NCBI GenBank assembly: GCA_904394685.1
Contig: CAJFNK010000006.1
Span: 1-53,913 of the forward strand
DNA length: 53,913 nucleotides
Direction: 5' to 3'
Source: Candidatus Heritagella gallinarum
GTDB lineage: Bacteria > Bacillota > Clostridia > Oscillospirales > Acutalibacteraceae
A program made the position numbers and the translations under genes. Shown one piece after another: positions 1 through 10,145 of this stretch (positions are counted from its first letter, which is position 1; the number at the start of each line of letters is the position of its first letter). The notes under the pieces were generated by a model. It worked only from the letters and a program-made list of their open reading frames with translations, made no database searches and was not told where the DNA came from.

Positions 1-2166
1 ACCGGCCAGCTGACGAATCTGGCTCATAGAACCACGAGCACCGGAGTCCGCCATCATGAAGATGGGGTTGTTGCGGTCCAGACCCTTTTGCAGGGCGGAG
101 GTCACATCGTTGGTGGCCTTTTCCCAGGTTTTCAGAACAGCACCAGAACGTTCTTCTTCGGAGAGCAAGCCCTCGTTGAACTCCTCGCTGATCTCGTCGA
201 TCTTGGATTCGGCGTCTGCCAGAAGCTGCTTCTTCTCCGGCGGGATGGTAGCATCGCAAACTGCCACGGTAATAGCGCCGATGGTAGAATATTTATAGCC
301 CTGTGCCTTTACGTTATCCAGCACCTCGGAAGTAATGGCGGTGCCATGAACCTTGATGCACTTTTCAATGATCTTACCCAGCTGCTTCTTGCCAACCAGG
401 AAGTCGATCTCAAACTTGAGCAGGTTTTCAGGCTTGGAGCGATCCACATAGCCCAGATCCTGCGGGATGGGACGGTTAAAGATGATCCGGCCCACGGTCG
501 TATCTACCAGGCCGCTTACCTTCTCGCCGTTCACTTCCATCTCACGGCGAACCTTGATCTTGGCATGCAGGCTGACCACATGGGCGTCGTATGCCATCAG
601 AGCTTCATCGATATCACGGAACACCTTGCCTTCGCCCGGCTCTCCGTCCTTATCCATGGTCAGATAGTAGGAGCCCAGAACCATATCCTGCGTAGGCACT
701 GCCACGGGACGTCCGTCGGAGGGCTTGAGCAGGTTGTTGGCAGCCAGCATCAGGAAGCGAGCCTCGGCCTGTGCCTCTGCAGAAAGCGGCACGTGAACAG
801 CCATCTGGTCGCCGTCGAAGTCGGCGTTGTATGCGGTACAAACCAGCGGATGCAGCTTCAGAGCACGACCCTCTACCAGCACCGGCTCAAATGCCTGGAT
901 ACCCAGACGGTGCAGCGTAGGCGCACGGTTCAGCAGCACAGGATGATTCTTGATGACGATTTCCAGTGCATCCCAAACCTCGGGCTTTGCACGTTCCACC
1001 GCTTTACGGGCGGCCTTGATGTTGCCGGCGGCGCCGGTTTCCACCAGACGCTTCATCACAAAGGGCTTGAACAGCTCCAGCGCCATCTCCTTAGGCAGGC
1101 CGCACTGATACATTTTCAGTTCGGGGCCGACAACGATAACGGAACGGCCGGAGTAGTCAACACGCTTACCCAGCAGGTTCTGACGGAAACGTCCCTGCTT
1201 ACCTTTCAGCATGTCGGAAAGGGATTTCAGCGGGCGGTTGTTGGGGCCGGTGACCGGACGGCCACGACGGCCGTTATCAATCAGGGCGTCTACTGCTTCC
1301 TGCAGCATACGCTTCTCGTTGCGGACGATAATGTCGGGTGCGCCCAGTTCCAGCAGGCGCTTCAAACGGTTGTTGCGGTTAATCACCCGACGGTACAGGT
1401 CGTTCAGGTCGGAGGTGGCAAAACGGCCGCCGTCCAGCTGCACCATGGGGCGGATATCCGGCGGAATCACCGGAATCACGTCCAGAATCATCCACTCAGG
1501 ACGGTTGCCGGACATACGGAATGCCTCTACGGCCTCCAGACGCTTGAGCAGGCGAACACGCTTCTGGCCGGAAGCGCCCTGCAATTCTTCTTTCAGTTCG
1601 GTGGAGAGCTTTTCCAGGTCGATTTCAGCCAGCAGATCCTTGATGGCCTCGGCGCCCATGGCAGCCTTGAAATCGTCCTCATACTTCTCCCGCATATCCC
1701 GGTATTCCTTCTCGTTCAGGAGCTGCTTTTTAGAAAGCTCCCGCACATTGCCGGGGTCGGTAACGATATACAGGGCAAAATACAGCACCTTTTCGAGCAT
1801 ACGGGGGGAGATATCCAGCACCAGACCCATCCGGGAGGGGATGCCCTTAAAATACCAGATATGGGAAACCGGGGCAGCCAGCTCAATGTGGCCCATGCGC
1901 TCACGGCGAACCTTGCTGCGGGTCACTTCCACGCCGCAGCGGTCGCAGATCTTGCCCTTATAACGGATGCGCTTATACTTTCCGCAATGGCATTCCCAGT
2001 CCTTTTGGGGTCCAAAAATGCGCTCGCAGAACAGGCCGTCACGCTCCGGCTTCAGGGTACGGTAGTTAATGGTTTCCGGCTTCTTGACCTCACCGTGAGA
2101 CCATTCACGGATCTGATCCGGGGAAGCCAGGCCGATTTTAATCGATTCAAACACGTTAAATTCCAT
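1..2166 (-). CDS. rpoC: RNA polymerase beta-prime subunit, N-terminal part (runs off left edge)
   Basis: This is the first 722 codons of the beta-prime subunit of RNA polymerase, the half of the core enzyme that carries the catalytic magnesium. The start ATG lies 17 bases after the rpoB stop and follows a GGGGGTTG ribosome site. The amino-terminal zinc-binding domain is visible at residues 59-77 (CHC...CDRC), and the invariant NADFDGD magnesium loop lies at about residues 447-453. The rest of the protein is outside the window, so this is an edge truncation and not a broken gene. It is cotranscribed with rpoB. Leu TTA/CTA and Ser TCA codons are absent from nearly the whole visible part, a sign of strong codon selection. 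Confidence 0.98.
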   Translation of the reverse strand, partial: MEFNVFESIKIGLASPDQIREWSHGEVKKPETINYRTLKPERDGLFCERIFGPQKDWECHCGKYKRIRYKGKICDRCGVEVTRSKVRRERMGHIELAAPVSHIWYFKGIPSRMGLVLDISPRMLEKVLYFALYIVTDPGNVRELSKKQLLNEKEYRDMREKYEDDFKAAMGAEAIKDLLAEIDLEKLSTELKEELQGASGQKRVRLLKRLEAVEAFRMSGNRPEWMILDVIPVIPPDIRPMVQLDGGRFATSDLNDLYRRVINRNNRLKRLLELGAPDIIVRNEKRMLQEAVDALIDNGRRGRPVTGPNNRPLKSLSDMLKGKQGRFRQNLLGKRVDYSGRSVIVVGPELKMYQCGLPKEMALELFKPFVMKRLVETGAAGNIKAARKAVERAKPEVWDALEIVIKNHPVLLNRAPTLHRLGIQAFEPVLVEGRALKLHPLVCTAYNADFDGDQMAVHVPLSAEAQAEARFLMLAANNLLKPSDGRPVAVPTQDMVLGSYYLTMDKDGEPGEGKVFRDIDEALMAYDAHVVSLHAKIKVRREMEVNGEKVSGLVDTTVGRIIFNRPIPQDLGYVDRSKPENLLKFEIDFLVGKKQLGKIIEKCIKVHGTAITSEVLDNVKAQGYKYSTIGAITVAVCDATIPPEKKQLLADAESKIDEISEEFNEGLLSEEERSGAVLKTWEKATNDVTSALQKGLDRNNPIFMMADSGARGSMSQIRQLAG

Positions 2167-2183
2167 CGTTCAACCCCCAACTC

Positions 2184-5100
2184 TTACATCGTTTCATCGC
2201 TGTCATCATCCATGCTGCTGCCAAACAGATCGTCCAGCCCCATAGCGCCGGCAGAGAACAGATCGTCCTCGTCGTCGGCATCTTCCATGGTGTAGCCGTC
2301 CAGATCGCCTTCTTCAGCAACAGTGGGCTCCTCAAACATATCGTTGGACGGGGTAAAGCCCATATCGTCATCATCGTCGAAGTTCTGCTTCAGATCGATT
2401 TCTTCGTTATTCTTATCCAGCACCTTGATATCCAGACCCAAAGATTGCAGTTCCTTGATCAAAACCTTAAAGGACTCAGGCACGCCGGGCTTGGGAATGT
2501 TCTGTCCCTTAACAATGGCCTCATAGGTCTTCACACGACCCACCACGTCGTCGGACTTCACAGTCAGGATTTCCTGCAGGGTGTAGGCAGCGCCATAAGC
2601 TTCCAGCGCCCACACTTCCATCTCACCAAAACGCTGGCCGCCGAACTGTGCCTTACCGCCCAGAGGCTGCTGTGTAACCAGAGAGTACGGACCGGTAGAA
2701 CGGGCGTGAATCTTATCGTCAACCAGATGGTGGAGCTTGAGGTAGTACATATAACCAACGGTAACCGGGTTGTCAAAATACTCGCCGGTACGGCCATCAC
2801 GCAGCCAGAACTTGCCGTCCTCGCTCATGCCGGCCATCTTGAAGCACTCCCGGATATCCGCTTCGTGTGCGCCGTCGAAAACAGGAGTCATGATCTTCCA
2901 GCCCAGCGCCTTGGCAGCCATACCCAGATGAACCTCCAGCACCTGACCGATGTTCATACGGGAAGGCACGCCCAGGGGGTTCAGCACGATATCCAGCGGG
3001 GTACCATCGGGCAGGAAGGGCATTTCCTCCATCGGCAGGATGCGGGAAACAACACCCTTGTTACCGTGACGGCCAGCCATCTTATCGCCCACGGAGATCT
3101 TTCTCTTCTGGGCAATGTAGCAGCGAACCACCTTGTTCACGCCGGGGCTCAGCTCGTCGTGGCTGTTCTCACGGGTAAACACCTTTACGTCCACCACGAT
3201 GCCATATTCACCGTGAGGTACACGCAGCGAGGTGTCACGCACTTCTCTGGCCTTCTCGCCAAAGATGGCACGGAGCAGGCGCTCCTCGGCTGTCAGCTCG
3301 GTTTCGCCCTTGGGGGTAACCTTACCGACCAGAATATCGCCCGCACGCACATCGGCGCCCACACGGATGATTCCACGGTCGTCCAGGTCACGCAGCAGGT
3401 CTTCGTTCACGTTGGGGATATCACGGGTGATCTCCTCCGGCCCCAGCTTGGTGTCACGGGCTTCCATCTCGTATTCTTCGATATGGATGGAGGTATACAC
3501 ATCGTCACGGACGATCTTTTCGTTGATCAGAACGGCGTCCTCGTAGTTGTAACCTTCCCAGGTCATAAAGCCAATAAGGGCGTTTTTACCCAGAGAGATT
3601 TCGCCGTTGGAGGTTGCGGGGCCGTCGGCAATGACGTCGCCGGCTTCCACACGGTCGCCACGATCTACCACAGGAACCTGATTGATACAGGTGCTCTGGT
3701 TGGAGCGCAGGAACTTGGTGATGAAGTAAGTATCGACTTCGCCGTTGTCGGCTGTCACACGAACCTCGGTTGCGCTGACGCTGCGGACAATACCGCCACG
3801 CTTTGCCAGTACGCACACGCCGGAGTCAACGCCGGCCTTATATTCCATACCGGTACCTACGATGGGGGATTCGGTCTTGAGCAGCGGCACAGCCTGACGC
3901 TGCATGTTTGCACCCATCAATGCACGGTTGGTATCGTCGTTCTCCAGGAAGGGAATCATAGCGGTAGCCACAGAAACAACCATCCGGGGAGATACATCCA
4001 TGAAGTCTGCCTTGTGGCGGTCTACTTCCACAAAGCTCTCACGGTGACGGCCGTTGATCTTGTTGTTCTTAAAGCAGCCGTTCTCGTCCAGCGGTTCGTT
4101 AGCCTGTGCCACAATGTAGTTATCCTCCACGTCGGCGGTCATATAAACAACTTCGTCGGTAACGTGGGCGGTTTCTTTGTCCACACGGCGGAAGGGAGCC
4201 TCAATAAAGCCATACTCGTTGATGCGGGCAAAAGTTGCCAGATAGGAAATCAGACCGATGTTGGGGCCTTCAGGGGTTTCAACAGGACACATGCGGCCAT
4301 AGTGGCTGTAGTGAACGTCACGAACCTCAAATCCGGCACGGTCACGGGACAGACCGCCGGGGCCCAGTGCGGACAGACGACGCTTATGGGTCAGCTCTGC
4401 CAGCGGGTTAGTCTGATCCATGAACTGGGACAGCGGGGAGGAACCAAAGAATTCCTTGATAGCCGCTACCACAGGACGGATATTGATGAGGGAGTGCGGG
4501 GTCAGGGCTTCCAGATCCTGCGCCTGCAGGGTCATGCGCTCCCGAATCACACGCTCCAAACGGGAGAAACCGATGCGGAACTGGTTCTGCAGCAGTTCGC
4601 CCACGGAACGGATACGGCGGTTGCCCAGGTGGTCGATATCATCCGTGGTGCCAAGGCCCATAGCCAGGCAGTTCATGTAGTTGATAGAGGAGAAGATATC
4701 GTCGATGATAATATGGTTGGGGATCAGGTCGGCAGCACGGGCACGAATCTGATCTTTCAGTTCTTCCTCGTCGTCGCCGCAGGCATCCAGAATCTCTGCC
4801 AGCACGCTAAAGCGCACACGCTCGTTGATGCCACATTCTTCCTTGGCGTCAAAGTTCACATACTTTGCAATGTCTACCATGCCGTTGGAAATGACCTTGA
4901 CCTCACGCTCGCCCACTTCCACATAAGCGATGGTAACGCCGGCATCGTCGATGGCCTCGGCCTTCTGGCGGGAAACCACTTCGCCAGCCTCTGCCATCAC
5001 CTCGCCGGTAAGCGGGTTGACGATGGGCTGCGTGAGCTTCTGGTCGGTAATACGGCCGGCCAGGTTCAGCTTCTTGTTATATTTATAGCGGCCCACACGG

Positions 5101-5906
5101 GAGAGGTCATAGCGGCGTGCATCGAAGAACAGGCCGTTGATGTGGGACTGGGCGCTTTCGATGGTTGGCGGCTCACTGGGACGCAGCTTGCGGTACACCT
5201 CGAACAGAGCCTCCTCGGTATTGTGGGTGGTATCCTTTTCGATGGTAGCCTCAATGCGGTCGTCCAGGCCAAAGTAGTTGCGGATTTCCTCGTCAGTACC
5301 AAGACCCAGCGCACGGATAAACACCGTGATCGGGATCTTGCGGTTTTTATCGATACGAACATAGAACACGTCGTTAGCGTCGTTCTCATATTCCAGCCAT
5401 GCGCCACGGTTGGGGATCACAGTGGAGCTGAACAGTTCCTTACCGGTTTTGTCATACTCCATTTTATAGTAGACGCCGGGGGAACGAACCAGCTGGGAAA
5501 CAATGACACGCTCAGCGCCGTTGATCACAAAGGTGCCGCTGTCTGTCATCAGCGGGAAGTCGCCCATAAACACTTCGGATTCCTTGATCTCGCCGCTCTC
5601 TTTGTTGAGCAGGCGGGCAGTGACACGCAGGGCGGCCGCATAGGTGGCGTCACGCTCTTTGCACTCCACTACACTGTAATTGGGCTCCTCGTCCAGCTTA
5701 TAGTTGACAAAATCCAGCACCAGATTTCCGGTAAAGTCCGTAATGCCGGACACATCATGGAATACCTCTTTGAGGCCTTCCTCCAGAAACCACTTGTAGG
5801 AATTTTTCTGCACCTCGATGAGGTTTGGCATCTGCAAAACTTCATCAATGCGGGAAAAGCTCATACGGGTGTTTTTGCCCAACTGTACCGGTTTGACATT
5901 CACCAT
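2184..5906 (-). CDS. rpoB: RNA polymerase beta subunit
   Basis: RpoB forms, with RpoC, the active-site cleft of RNA polymerase and contains the rifampicin pocket. The 1240-residue product is full length. It has the usual clostridial start ([17 protein letters not shown]) and conserved blocks such as [18 protein letters not shown] and [18 protein letters not shown] chose the ATG at 5906 over the in-frame GTG at 5918 because GGAGTGA sits 8 bases before the ATG and the GTG lies inside that ribosome site. The C-terminus carries about 70 residues very rich in Asp and Glu (including DDDDD and DADDEDD), beyond the conserved core. rpoC follows after 17 bases. The promoter and a long folded leader lie upstream. 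Confidence 0.98.
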   Translation of the reverse strand: MVNVKPVQLGKNTRMSFSRIDEVLQMPNLIEVQKNSYKWFLEEGLKEVFHDVSGITDFTGNLVLDFVNYKLDEEPNYSVVECKERDATYAAALRVTARLLNKESGEIKESEVFMGDFPLMTDSGTFVINGAERVIVSQLVRSPGVYYKMEYDKTGKELFSSTVIPNRGAWLEYENDANDVFYVRIDKNRKIPITVFIRALGLGTDEEIRNYFGLDDRIEATIEKDTTHNTEEALFEVYRKLRPSEPPTIESAQSHINGLFFDARRYDLSRVGRYKYNKKLNLAGRITDQKLTQPIVNPLTGEVMAEAGEVVSRQKAEAIDDAGVTIAYVEVGEREVKVISNGMVDIAKYVNFDAKEECGINERVRFSVLAEILDACGDDEEELKDQIRARAADLIPNHIIIDDIFSSINYMNCLAMGLGTTDDIDHLGNRRIRSVGELLQNQFRIGFSRLERVIRERMTLQAQDLEALTPHSLINIRPVVAAIKEFFGSSPLSQFMDQTNPLAELTHKRRLSALGPGGLSRDRAGFEVRDVHYSHYGRMCPVETPEGPNIGLISYLATFARINEYGFIEAPFRRVDKETAHVTDEVVYMTADVEDNYIVAQANEPLDENGCFKNNKINGRHRESFVEVDRHKADFMDVSPRMVVSVATAMIPFLENDDTNRALMGANMQRQAVPLLKTESPIVGTGMEYKAGVDSGVCVLAKRGGIVRSVSATEVRVTADNGEVDTYFITKFLRSNQSTCINQVPVVDRGDRVEAGDVIADGPATSNGEISLGKNALIGFMTWEGYNYEDAVLINEKIVRDDVYTSIHIEEYEMEARDTKLGPEEITRDIPNVNEDLLRDLDDRGIIRVGADVRAGDILVGKVTPKGETELTAEERLLRAIFGEKAREVRDTSLRVPHGEYGIVVDVKVFTRENSHDELSPGVNKVVRCYIAQKRKISVGDKMAGRHGNKGVVSRILPMEEMPFLPDGTPLDIVLNPLGVPSRMNIGQVLEVHLGMAAKALGWKIMTPVFDGAHEADIRECFKMAGMSEDGKFWLRDGRTGEYFDNPVTVGYMYYLKLHHLVDDKIHARSTGPYSLVTQQPLGGKAQFGGQRFGEMEVWALEAYGAAYTLQEILTVKSDDVVGRVKTYEAIVKGQNIPKPGVPESFKVLIKELQSLGLDIKVLDKNNEEIDLKQNFDDDDDMGFTPSNDMFEEPTVAEEGDLDGYTMEDADDEDDLFSAGAMGLDDLFGSSMDDDSDETM

Positions 5907-6108
5907 TGGCTCAATCACTCCATTCCAAATATTTACCGTTCTGCCGTGCCGGAAAAAACCGAAAGCATTTGCCGCCGCATTTTCCGGCGCCCTCTCCGCT
6001 TTAAGACCACGACAATTTTTTTGAAAAACCCTTGCGTTTTTTTGAAAGATGTGCTAAACTGTATCACGGTATTACCGGACATGGTAATCCACGATAATGC
6101 AGTATATT
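5907..6108 (-). promoter_or_regulatory. Long structured 5' leader of rpoB
   Basis: About 195 bases separate the predicted rpoB transcription start from its ATG, and I see no gene there. Read on the minus strand, the first 45 bases form a long imperfect hairpin (about 6064-6106, built around GGATTACC and GGTAATACC). A second GC-rich fold follows at about 5943-5996, where CCGGAAAA can pair with TTTTCCGG or a smaller stem can form just before a run of six T. The layout could allow attenuation of rpoBC, but this is inference from base pairing by eye. Confidence 0.45.
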
Positions 6109-6137
6109 AGTTTATAATAGTTGAGAAGGCTTGTCAA
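6109..6137 (-). promoter_or_regulatory. Sigma-A type promoter of rpoBC
   Basis: Read on the minus strand the site is TTGACA, 17 bases, TAAACT (a TATAAA lies 2 bases closer). The -35 box is embedded in a 13-base palindrome, GGCTTG-A-CAAGCC (6128-6140). This gives rpoBC its own promoter, separate from any ribosomal protein operon. Confidence 0.75.
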
Positions 6138-6217
6138 GCCTTTTTCCGGAAAAAGTGGGTTTTTTGCCTGCTTTTTTATTTTTTTATACGATTTTCGAGC
6201 ATTTTGATTCTTTTGTA

Positions 6218-6262
6218 GAAAAAAGCGGTGATGGAAGGTAAATTTCCATCACCGCTTTTATT
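6218..6262 (-). terminator. Intrinsic terminator after the dgt-dnaG-rpoD-rrf2-yjbR operon
   Basis: A near-perfect 16-base-pair stem (AAAGCGGTGATGGAA with its complement, 6-base loop) is flanked by T runs on both sides. It can therefore stop transcripts in either direction. On the minus strand it closes the operon that ends at 6337. Confidence 0.85.
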
Positions 6263-6336
6263 TTTTGATTTATGTACCTTTTGTTCCAAAAACGAATTAT
6301 TTTATCGAGAAACGCCCGGACGGGTGTGCTGTTTTG

Positions 6337-6741
6337 CTAGTGCTTCTTTAATGATTCCCGAACCCGTTTCGGCAATTTCTCCACCATAATCTGATAAGAA
6401 CGATCTATCATTTCCCGCACGATTTCATCCGGCGGGAATTCTGGAGGTGCCTCATGGCATCGATCCCGTTGCGGAATATCCTCCAGACGGAACCATACGG
6501 TATTCCAAAGGGCTTTATTGCTATAATACCCCGGAGCGACAGCCTGATAATTCTGCCGCAAAAAGTCGTTAAACTCCGGCTCGCAGCGAAGGCTCACAAA
6601 GATGATCTCCCCTTCGGCGTTGCGCCCGGCAGCAGCAAAGAATTTCCCCTCCACGAAGTAGCGGTACCAGTTCCATTCTGCTTTAAAATCACGGGTAACG
6701 CCGGGTTTTGCCATACAATACTCGTCAAACCATGGATACAT
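6337..6741 (-). CDS. MmcQ/YjbR family protein
   Basis: The 134-residue product resembles the MmcQ/YjbR (DUF419-like) family, small proteins with a CyaY-like fold and no firmly established role, sometimes called DNA-binding. Typical features are the early Y/K-P segment, GKFFA, a central ISLRC-like strand (FVSLRCEP), the YYSNKALWNTVW block and the final MIDRSYQIM helix. Two starts are possible: ATG at 6750, which overlaps the Rrf2 stop (ATGA), and ATG at 6741. I prefer 6741 because AAGGGG is 11 bases upstream of it but only 2 bases upstream of the other. It is translationally linked to the Rrf2 regulator and ends the operon. Confidence 0.75.
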   Translation of the reverse strand: MYPWFDEYCMAKPGVTRDFKAEWNWYRYFVEGKFFAAAGRNAEGEIIFVSLRCEPEFNDFLRQNYQAVAPGYYSNKALWNTVWFRLEDIPQRDRCHEAPPEFPPDEIVREMIDRSYQIMVEKLPKRVRESLKKH

Positions 6742-6746
6742 AACGA

Positions 6747-7205
6747 TCATATCCCCTTTTCTGCGGAATGTTGGCTGCATCCGGCGCAATCATGGCTGCA
6801 AGAAGCCCCTTCTTCCCCTGCGCATATGGCGGCAAAGGTATAGGAATCCAGCTTCTCCCGCACCAGCTCCGAAATCTCTCCATAAATCTGATGAAAACGG
6901 CAGGTGGTGTGGTCACAGCAGTATTCATCCCCCTGACACCGGCTGATACGGTAGGGGCCTTCCACCGACTCAATCACTTCCCGCAGGGTAATCGCAGCCG
7001 GGCATCTGGCCAGCTCATAGCCGCCAGCCGCCCCTTTATAGGAACACACCAGCCCGTCTGCCACCAGCTTTCGCAGGATTTTGAGGGCAAACCGCTGCGG
7101 TACATGGGTGCGCTCCGAAATCGTGCGGGCATCCAGGCGCTTCCCCTCACGGGTCAGCGCTTCCATAATCCGCACCGCATAATCGGTTTCCAGCGTCATG
7201 TGCAT
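6747..7205 (-). CDS. Rrf2 family regulator with IscR-type Fe-S ligands and an extra CX3CX2C tail
   Basis: Rrf2 proteins are winged-helix transcription regulators, and several sense Fe-S clusters, nitric oxide or redox state. The winged helix spans residues 1-75 (ARTISERTHVPQRFALKILR, then the GAAGGYEL wing). Residues C90, C96, C102 and H105 reproduce exactly the C-x5-C-x5-C-x2-H spacing of the [2Fe-2S] ligands of IscR. The tail adds C136, C140 and C143 (CSHDCAGC), which the core family lacks as far as I recall. The ATG at 7205 follows GAGGTGA by 7 bases. It lies right after rpoD, and no iscS or iscU gene is visible in the window, so its targets are unknown. Confidence 0.9.
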   Translation of the reverse strand: MHMTLETDYAVRIMEALTREGKRLDARTISERTHVPQRFALKILRKLVADGLVCSYKGAAGGYELARCPAAITLREVIESVEGPYRISRCQGDEYCCDHTTCRFHQIYGEISELVREKLDSYTFAAICAGEEGASCSHDCAGCSQHSAEKGI

Positions 7206-7223
7206 AGGACATTCACCTCAAAC

Positions 7224-8336
7224 TCAGTCCAGAAAATCCTTGAGCTTCTTGCTGCGGCTGGGATGACGCAGCTTGCGCAGCGCTTTGGCCTCAATCTGGC
7301 GGATGCGCTCACGGGTAACGTTAAATTCCTTGCCCACTTCTTCCAGTGTGCGGGAACGTCCGTCCTCCAGACCGAAACGCAGACGCAGCACCTTCTCCTC
7401 ACGAGGCGTCAGGGTATCCAGCACCTCGGAGAGCTGCTCTTTCAGCAGCGTATGGGAAGCAGCATCCTGCGGAGCAGGAGCGTCGTCGTCCTGAATAAAG
7501 TCGCCCAGATGGCTGTCTTCTTCTTCACCAATAGGTGTTTCCAGCGACACCGGCTCCTGCGCCACCCGCATGATCTCCCGCACCTTATCCACCGGCATGT
7601 CCAGCTCGGCGGCAATCTCATCGGCGGTAGGCTCATGGCCGTTGGTATGCAGCAGCTGGCTGGAAACCTTTTTCACCTTGTTGATGGTTTCCACCATATG
7701 CACCGGAATCCGGATAGTACGGGCCTGGTCGGCAATGGCACGGGTGATGGCCTGACGAATCCACCAGGTGGCATAGGTAGAGAACTTAAAGCCCTTGGTG
7801 TAGTCAAACTTCTCCACCGCCTTAATCAGGCCCAGGTTGCCCTCCTGAATCAGGTCGAGGAACTGCATTCCACGTCCCAGATAGCGCTTGGCGATGCTGA
7901 CCACCAGACGCAGGTTGGCTTCGGAAAGGCGCTTTTTGGCGCTTTCATCGCCGTTACCGATGCGGATAGCCAGATCGATTTCTTCTTCGGGAGTCAACAG
8001 GGGCACACGGCCGATTTCCTTCAGATACACCTTGACCGGGTCGTCAATCGCAATTCCCTCGGTGCTGAGGCTGACTTCCAGGTCTTCTCCATCGTCCGGC
8101 GGCACATCAAAGTCTTCCAACTCCTCCAGCGGGATATCCTCGATGTCCGAGAAGCTGTCGTCAACAATCTCTACGCCCAGACTTTCCAGCGTGTCATAGA
8201 ACTTTTCCAGATGCTCCGGGTCAAAATCCATCTCGCCCAGTGCGTCCAAAATCTCTTTGGTAGAAAGGGAGCCTTTGGCTTTTCCCTGCTCCAGCAAATC
8301 CTTAATAACGGCTTTCTTATCCTGTACTGCTGCCAT
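7224..8336 (-). CDS. rpoD: Primary sigma factor SigA/RpoD
   Basis: This is the housekeeping sigma factor that directs RNA polymerase to TTGACA/TATAAT promoters, the kind seen repeatedly in this window. The 370-residue length matches the short Firmicute SigA type. Visible parts are an acidic N-terminal domain, region 1.2 ([12 protein letters not shown]), region 2 with the [17 protein letters not shown] and [13 protein letters not shown] blocks, region 3, and the region 4 helix-turn-helix ([20 protein letters not shown]). I chose the ATG at 8336 because GGGGGA lies 8 bases upstream; the longer reading begins with a GTG too close to that site. It follows dnaG by 13 bases, the classic dnaG-rpoD order. 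Confidence 0.98.
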   Translation of the reverse strand: MAAVQDKKAVIKDLLEQGKAKGSLSTKEILDALGEMDFDPEHLEKFYDTLESLGVEIVDDSFSDIEDIPLEELEDFDVPPDDGEDLEVSLSTEGIAIDDPVKVYLKEIGRVPLLTPEEEIDLAIRIGNGDESAKKRLSEANLRLVVSIAKRYLGRGMQFLDLIQEGNLGLIKAVEKFDYTKGFKFSTYATWWIRQAITRAIADQARTIRIPVHMVETINKVKKVSSQLLHTNGHEPTADEIAAELDMPVDKVREIMRVAQEPVSLETPIGEEEDSHLGDFIQDDDAPAPQDAASHTLLKEQLSEVLDTLTPREEKVLRLRFGLEDGRSRTLEEVGKEFNVTRERIRQIEAKALRKLRHPSRSKKLKDFLD

Positions 8337-8349
8337 AATCACAGTCCCC

Positions 8350-10116
8350 CTATTTTTTCATTTCCCGCAGCCGCTCAAGCTGCTGCATCAAATCGTCTCC
8401 GGAAGCATTGCGAAGTTCTTCCTCGCTGAGCTTCCCGGCTTCCTGATTCATCACCTGTATATATTCCTCGGCGTCCTCCTGTCCCACAGAAACAGAATGA
8501 TACCGGGATAAAATCCTGGCCACTGCCGAAATCTCCTCTCCCGTCAGGGATTGGGTCAAGTCGGTAAGGCTCAGGGGCTTATCATTTGTAATTTTCCCCA
8601 GCACAGCCTCATATACCCGCCGGGTAAACGGTGTACTGAATTTTTCGGGCGGCGCTTTCTGTGAAACCCACCCGGCGTTATCGGGATGGGCGAACAGATA
8701 GGCAATCAGCGCTTCTTCGGCGTTGACCGCCCGCAGATGACGGCGTTTTTCGGGATTCACCGTATCCTTCATCCCGCTCATCTCCTGCTGCACTTCCCGG
8801 AACTGGCGCTGCGTGCGCTGTTTCTCCCGCTGGCGTCCCTGTTTTCGAATCTGTGCCAAAATCGAGCTTTTGTCTATCGACATCTCCTCTGCCAGACGTC
8901 CGGCATAAACCTCCTGCTCGATACGGTTGTCGAGGGTCGCCAGCATTTCCGCCGCCCCGGTCAGATAGGACACCCGCCCGTCGGCGGTGTTCAGATTACA
9001 GCCCTCTTTCAGCTTTGCCAGCCGGTATTCCACATCGTTGCCGCAGGCGTCCAGCAGGCGCTTAAAGTAGGCGTAGCCTTCTTCCCCGTGGGAACGGATA
9101 TATTCATCCGGGTCTTTGTTGCCGGGAACCGAAAGCACCTTTACCAGCAGCCCGGCCTCCCGGAGCATGGGAATTGCTCTGGAAGCCGCCTTCTGTCCCG
9201 CCGCATCGGAGTCATAGCAGATAACCACCTCTTTGGCATATCGGGACATGAGCCGAGCCTGTTCCACCGTGAGGGATGTCCCCAGCGAGGCCATGGCGTT
9301 GGTAAAGCCCGCCTGATGCAGTGAAATCACATCCATATAGCCCTCGGCCAGAATCAACTGCTCGCCGCCGTTATTCTTGGCAAAGTTCATGGCAAACAGG
9401 CCGCTGCTTTTATGATAGACTGGCGTATCCGATGTATTGATATACTTGGGCTTTTCGTCGGTAAGGATACGCCCTCCAAAAGCCACTACATTTCCCCGAA
9501 GATCGATGATTGGGAACATGACCCGGCTGTAAAAGCGGTCCATCGTCTTCCCGCTCCGGCTTTTAAACGCCACATTTGCCTGCACCAACTCGTCATCGGT
9601 ATACCCCACCTTTTTGAGGTGGTCTGTGAGCGTGAAACGTCCCGGCGGGGAAAATCCCAGCCCAAAATGACGGATGGTTCGCATGGAAAGCCCTCGGCCG
9701 GTCAGATACTCCAGCCCCGGTTTTCCAATTGGGGAAAGCAGTGTGCTGTGATAAAACCGGGCGGTTTCCCGGTTGATTTCCAACACTCTTGCCCGCAGGC
9801 GGGACATGCTGTCGTCCACATGGTCTTCCGGCACCTGCAAGCCGGCACGCTGTGCCAGAAAGCGCACGGCCTCCATGTAATCAAGATTTTCAATTTTACG
9901 GACAAAAGTGATGACATCGCCTCCTGTACCGCATCCAAAGCAGTAAAATGAACCGTTATCGGGATACACGTTAAAAGAAGGCGTTTTTTCGTGGTGGAAG
10001 GGACACAGCCCTACCAGATTTCGCCCGCTGCGGCGCAGGTTCACATAAGATGAAACCAGCTCCGCCATATCGGTACGGGCTTTGAGTTCCTGTAAAAAGA
10101 AATCAGGAAGGGGCAT
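8350..10116 (-). CDS. dnaG: DNA primase
   Basis: DnaG makes the RNA primers for lagging-strand replication. The 588-residue protein has the N-terminal CHC2 zinc-binding domain (C38, H41, C59, C62), a Toprim catalytic core ([13 protein letters not shown] around residue 258 and the [11 protein letters not shown] metal-binding segment), and a C-terminal helicase-interaction region of typical length. It sits between dgt and rpoD in the macromolecular synthesis cluster. rpsU, often first in that cluster, is not present here; dgt takes the upstream place. Start ATG follows AGAAAGGAGG. Confidence 0.97.
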   Translation of the reverse strand: MPLPDFFLQELKARTDMAELVSSYVNLRRSGRNLVGLCPFHHEKTPSFNVYPDNGSFYCFGCGTGGDVITFVRKIENLDYMEAVRFLAQRAGLQVPEDHVDDSMSRLRARVLEINRETARFYHSTLLSPIGKPGLEYLTGRGLSMRTIRHFGLGFSPPGRFTLTDHLKKVGYTDDELVQANVAFKSRSGKTMDRFYSRVMFPIIDLRGNVVAFGGRILTDEKPKYINTSDTPVYHKSSGLFAMNFAKNNGGEQLILAEGYMDVISLHQAGFTNAMASLGTSLTVEQARLMSRYAKEVVICYDSDAAGQKAASRAIPMLREAGLLVKVLSVPGNKDPDEYIRSHGEEGYAYFKRLLDACGNDVEYRLAKLKEGCNLNTADGRVSYLTGAAEMLATLDNRIEQEVYAGRLAEEMSIDKSSILAQIRKQGRQREKQRTQRQFREVQQEMSGMKDTVNPEKRRHLRAVNAEEALIAYLFAHPDNAGWVSQKAPPEKFSTPFTRRVYEAVLGKITNDKPLSLTDLTQSLTGEEISAVARILSRYHSVSVGQEDAEEYIQVMNQEAGKLSEEELRNASGDDLMQQLERLREMKK

Positions 10117-10145
10117 CCGTTTCCTCCTTTCTGCGATTCAGTCAA

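Noticed and set aside
2445-6110. A 1221-codon plus-strand open frame opposite rpoB
   Set aside because: It is in exact codon register with rpoB, has low-complexity His/Gln/Val-rich composition, and is explained by absence of TTA, CTA and TCA codons in rpoB. The same applies to 88-2295, 13935-15323, 39947-41530 and 42225-43472.
6768-8429. A 553-codon plus-strand open frame opposite rrf2 and rpoD
   Set aside because: It is a shadow of rpoD with no domain; it also crosses several gene borders.
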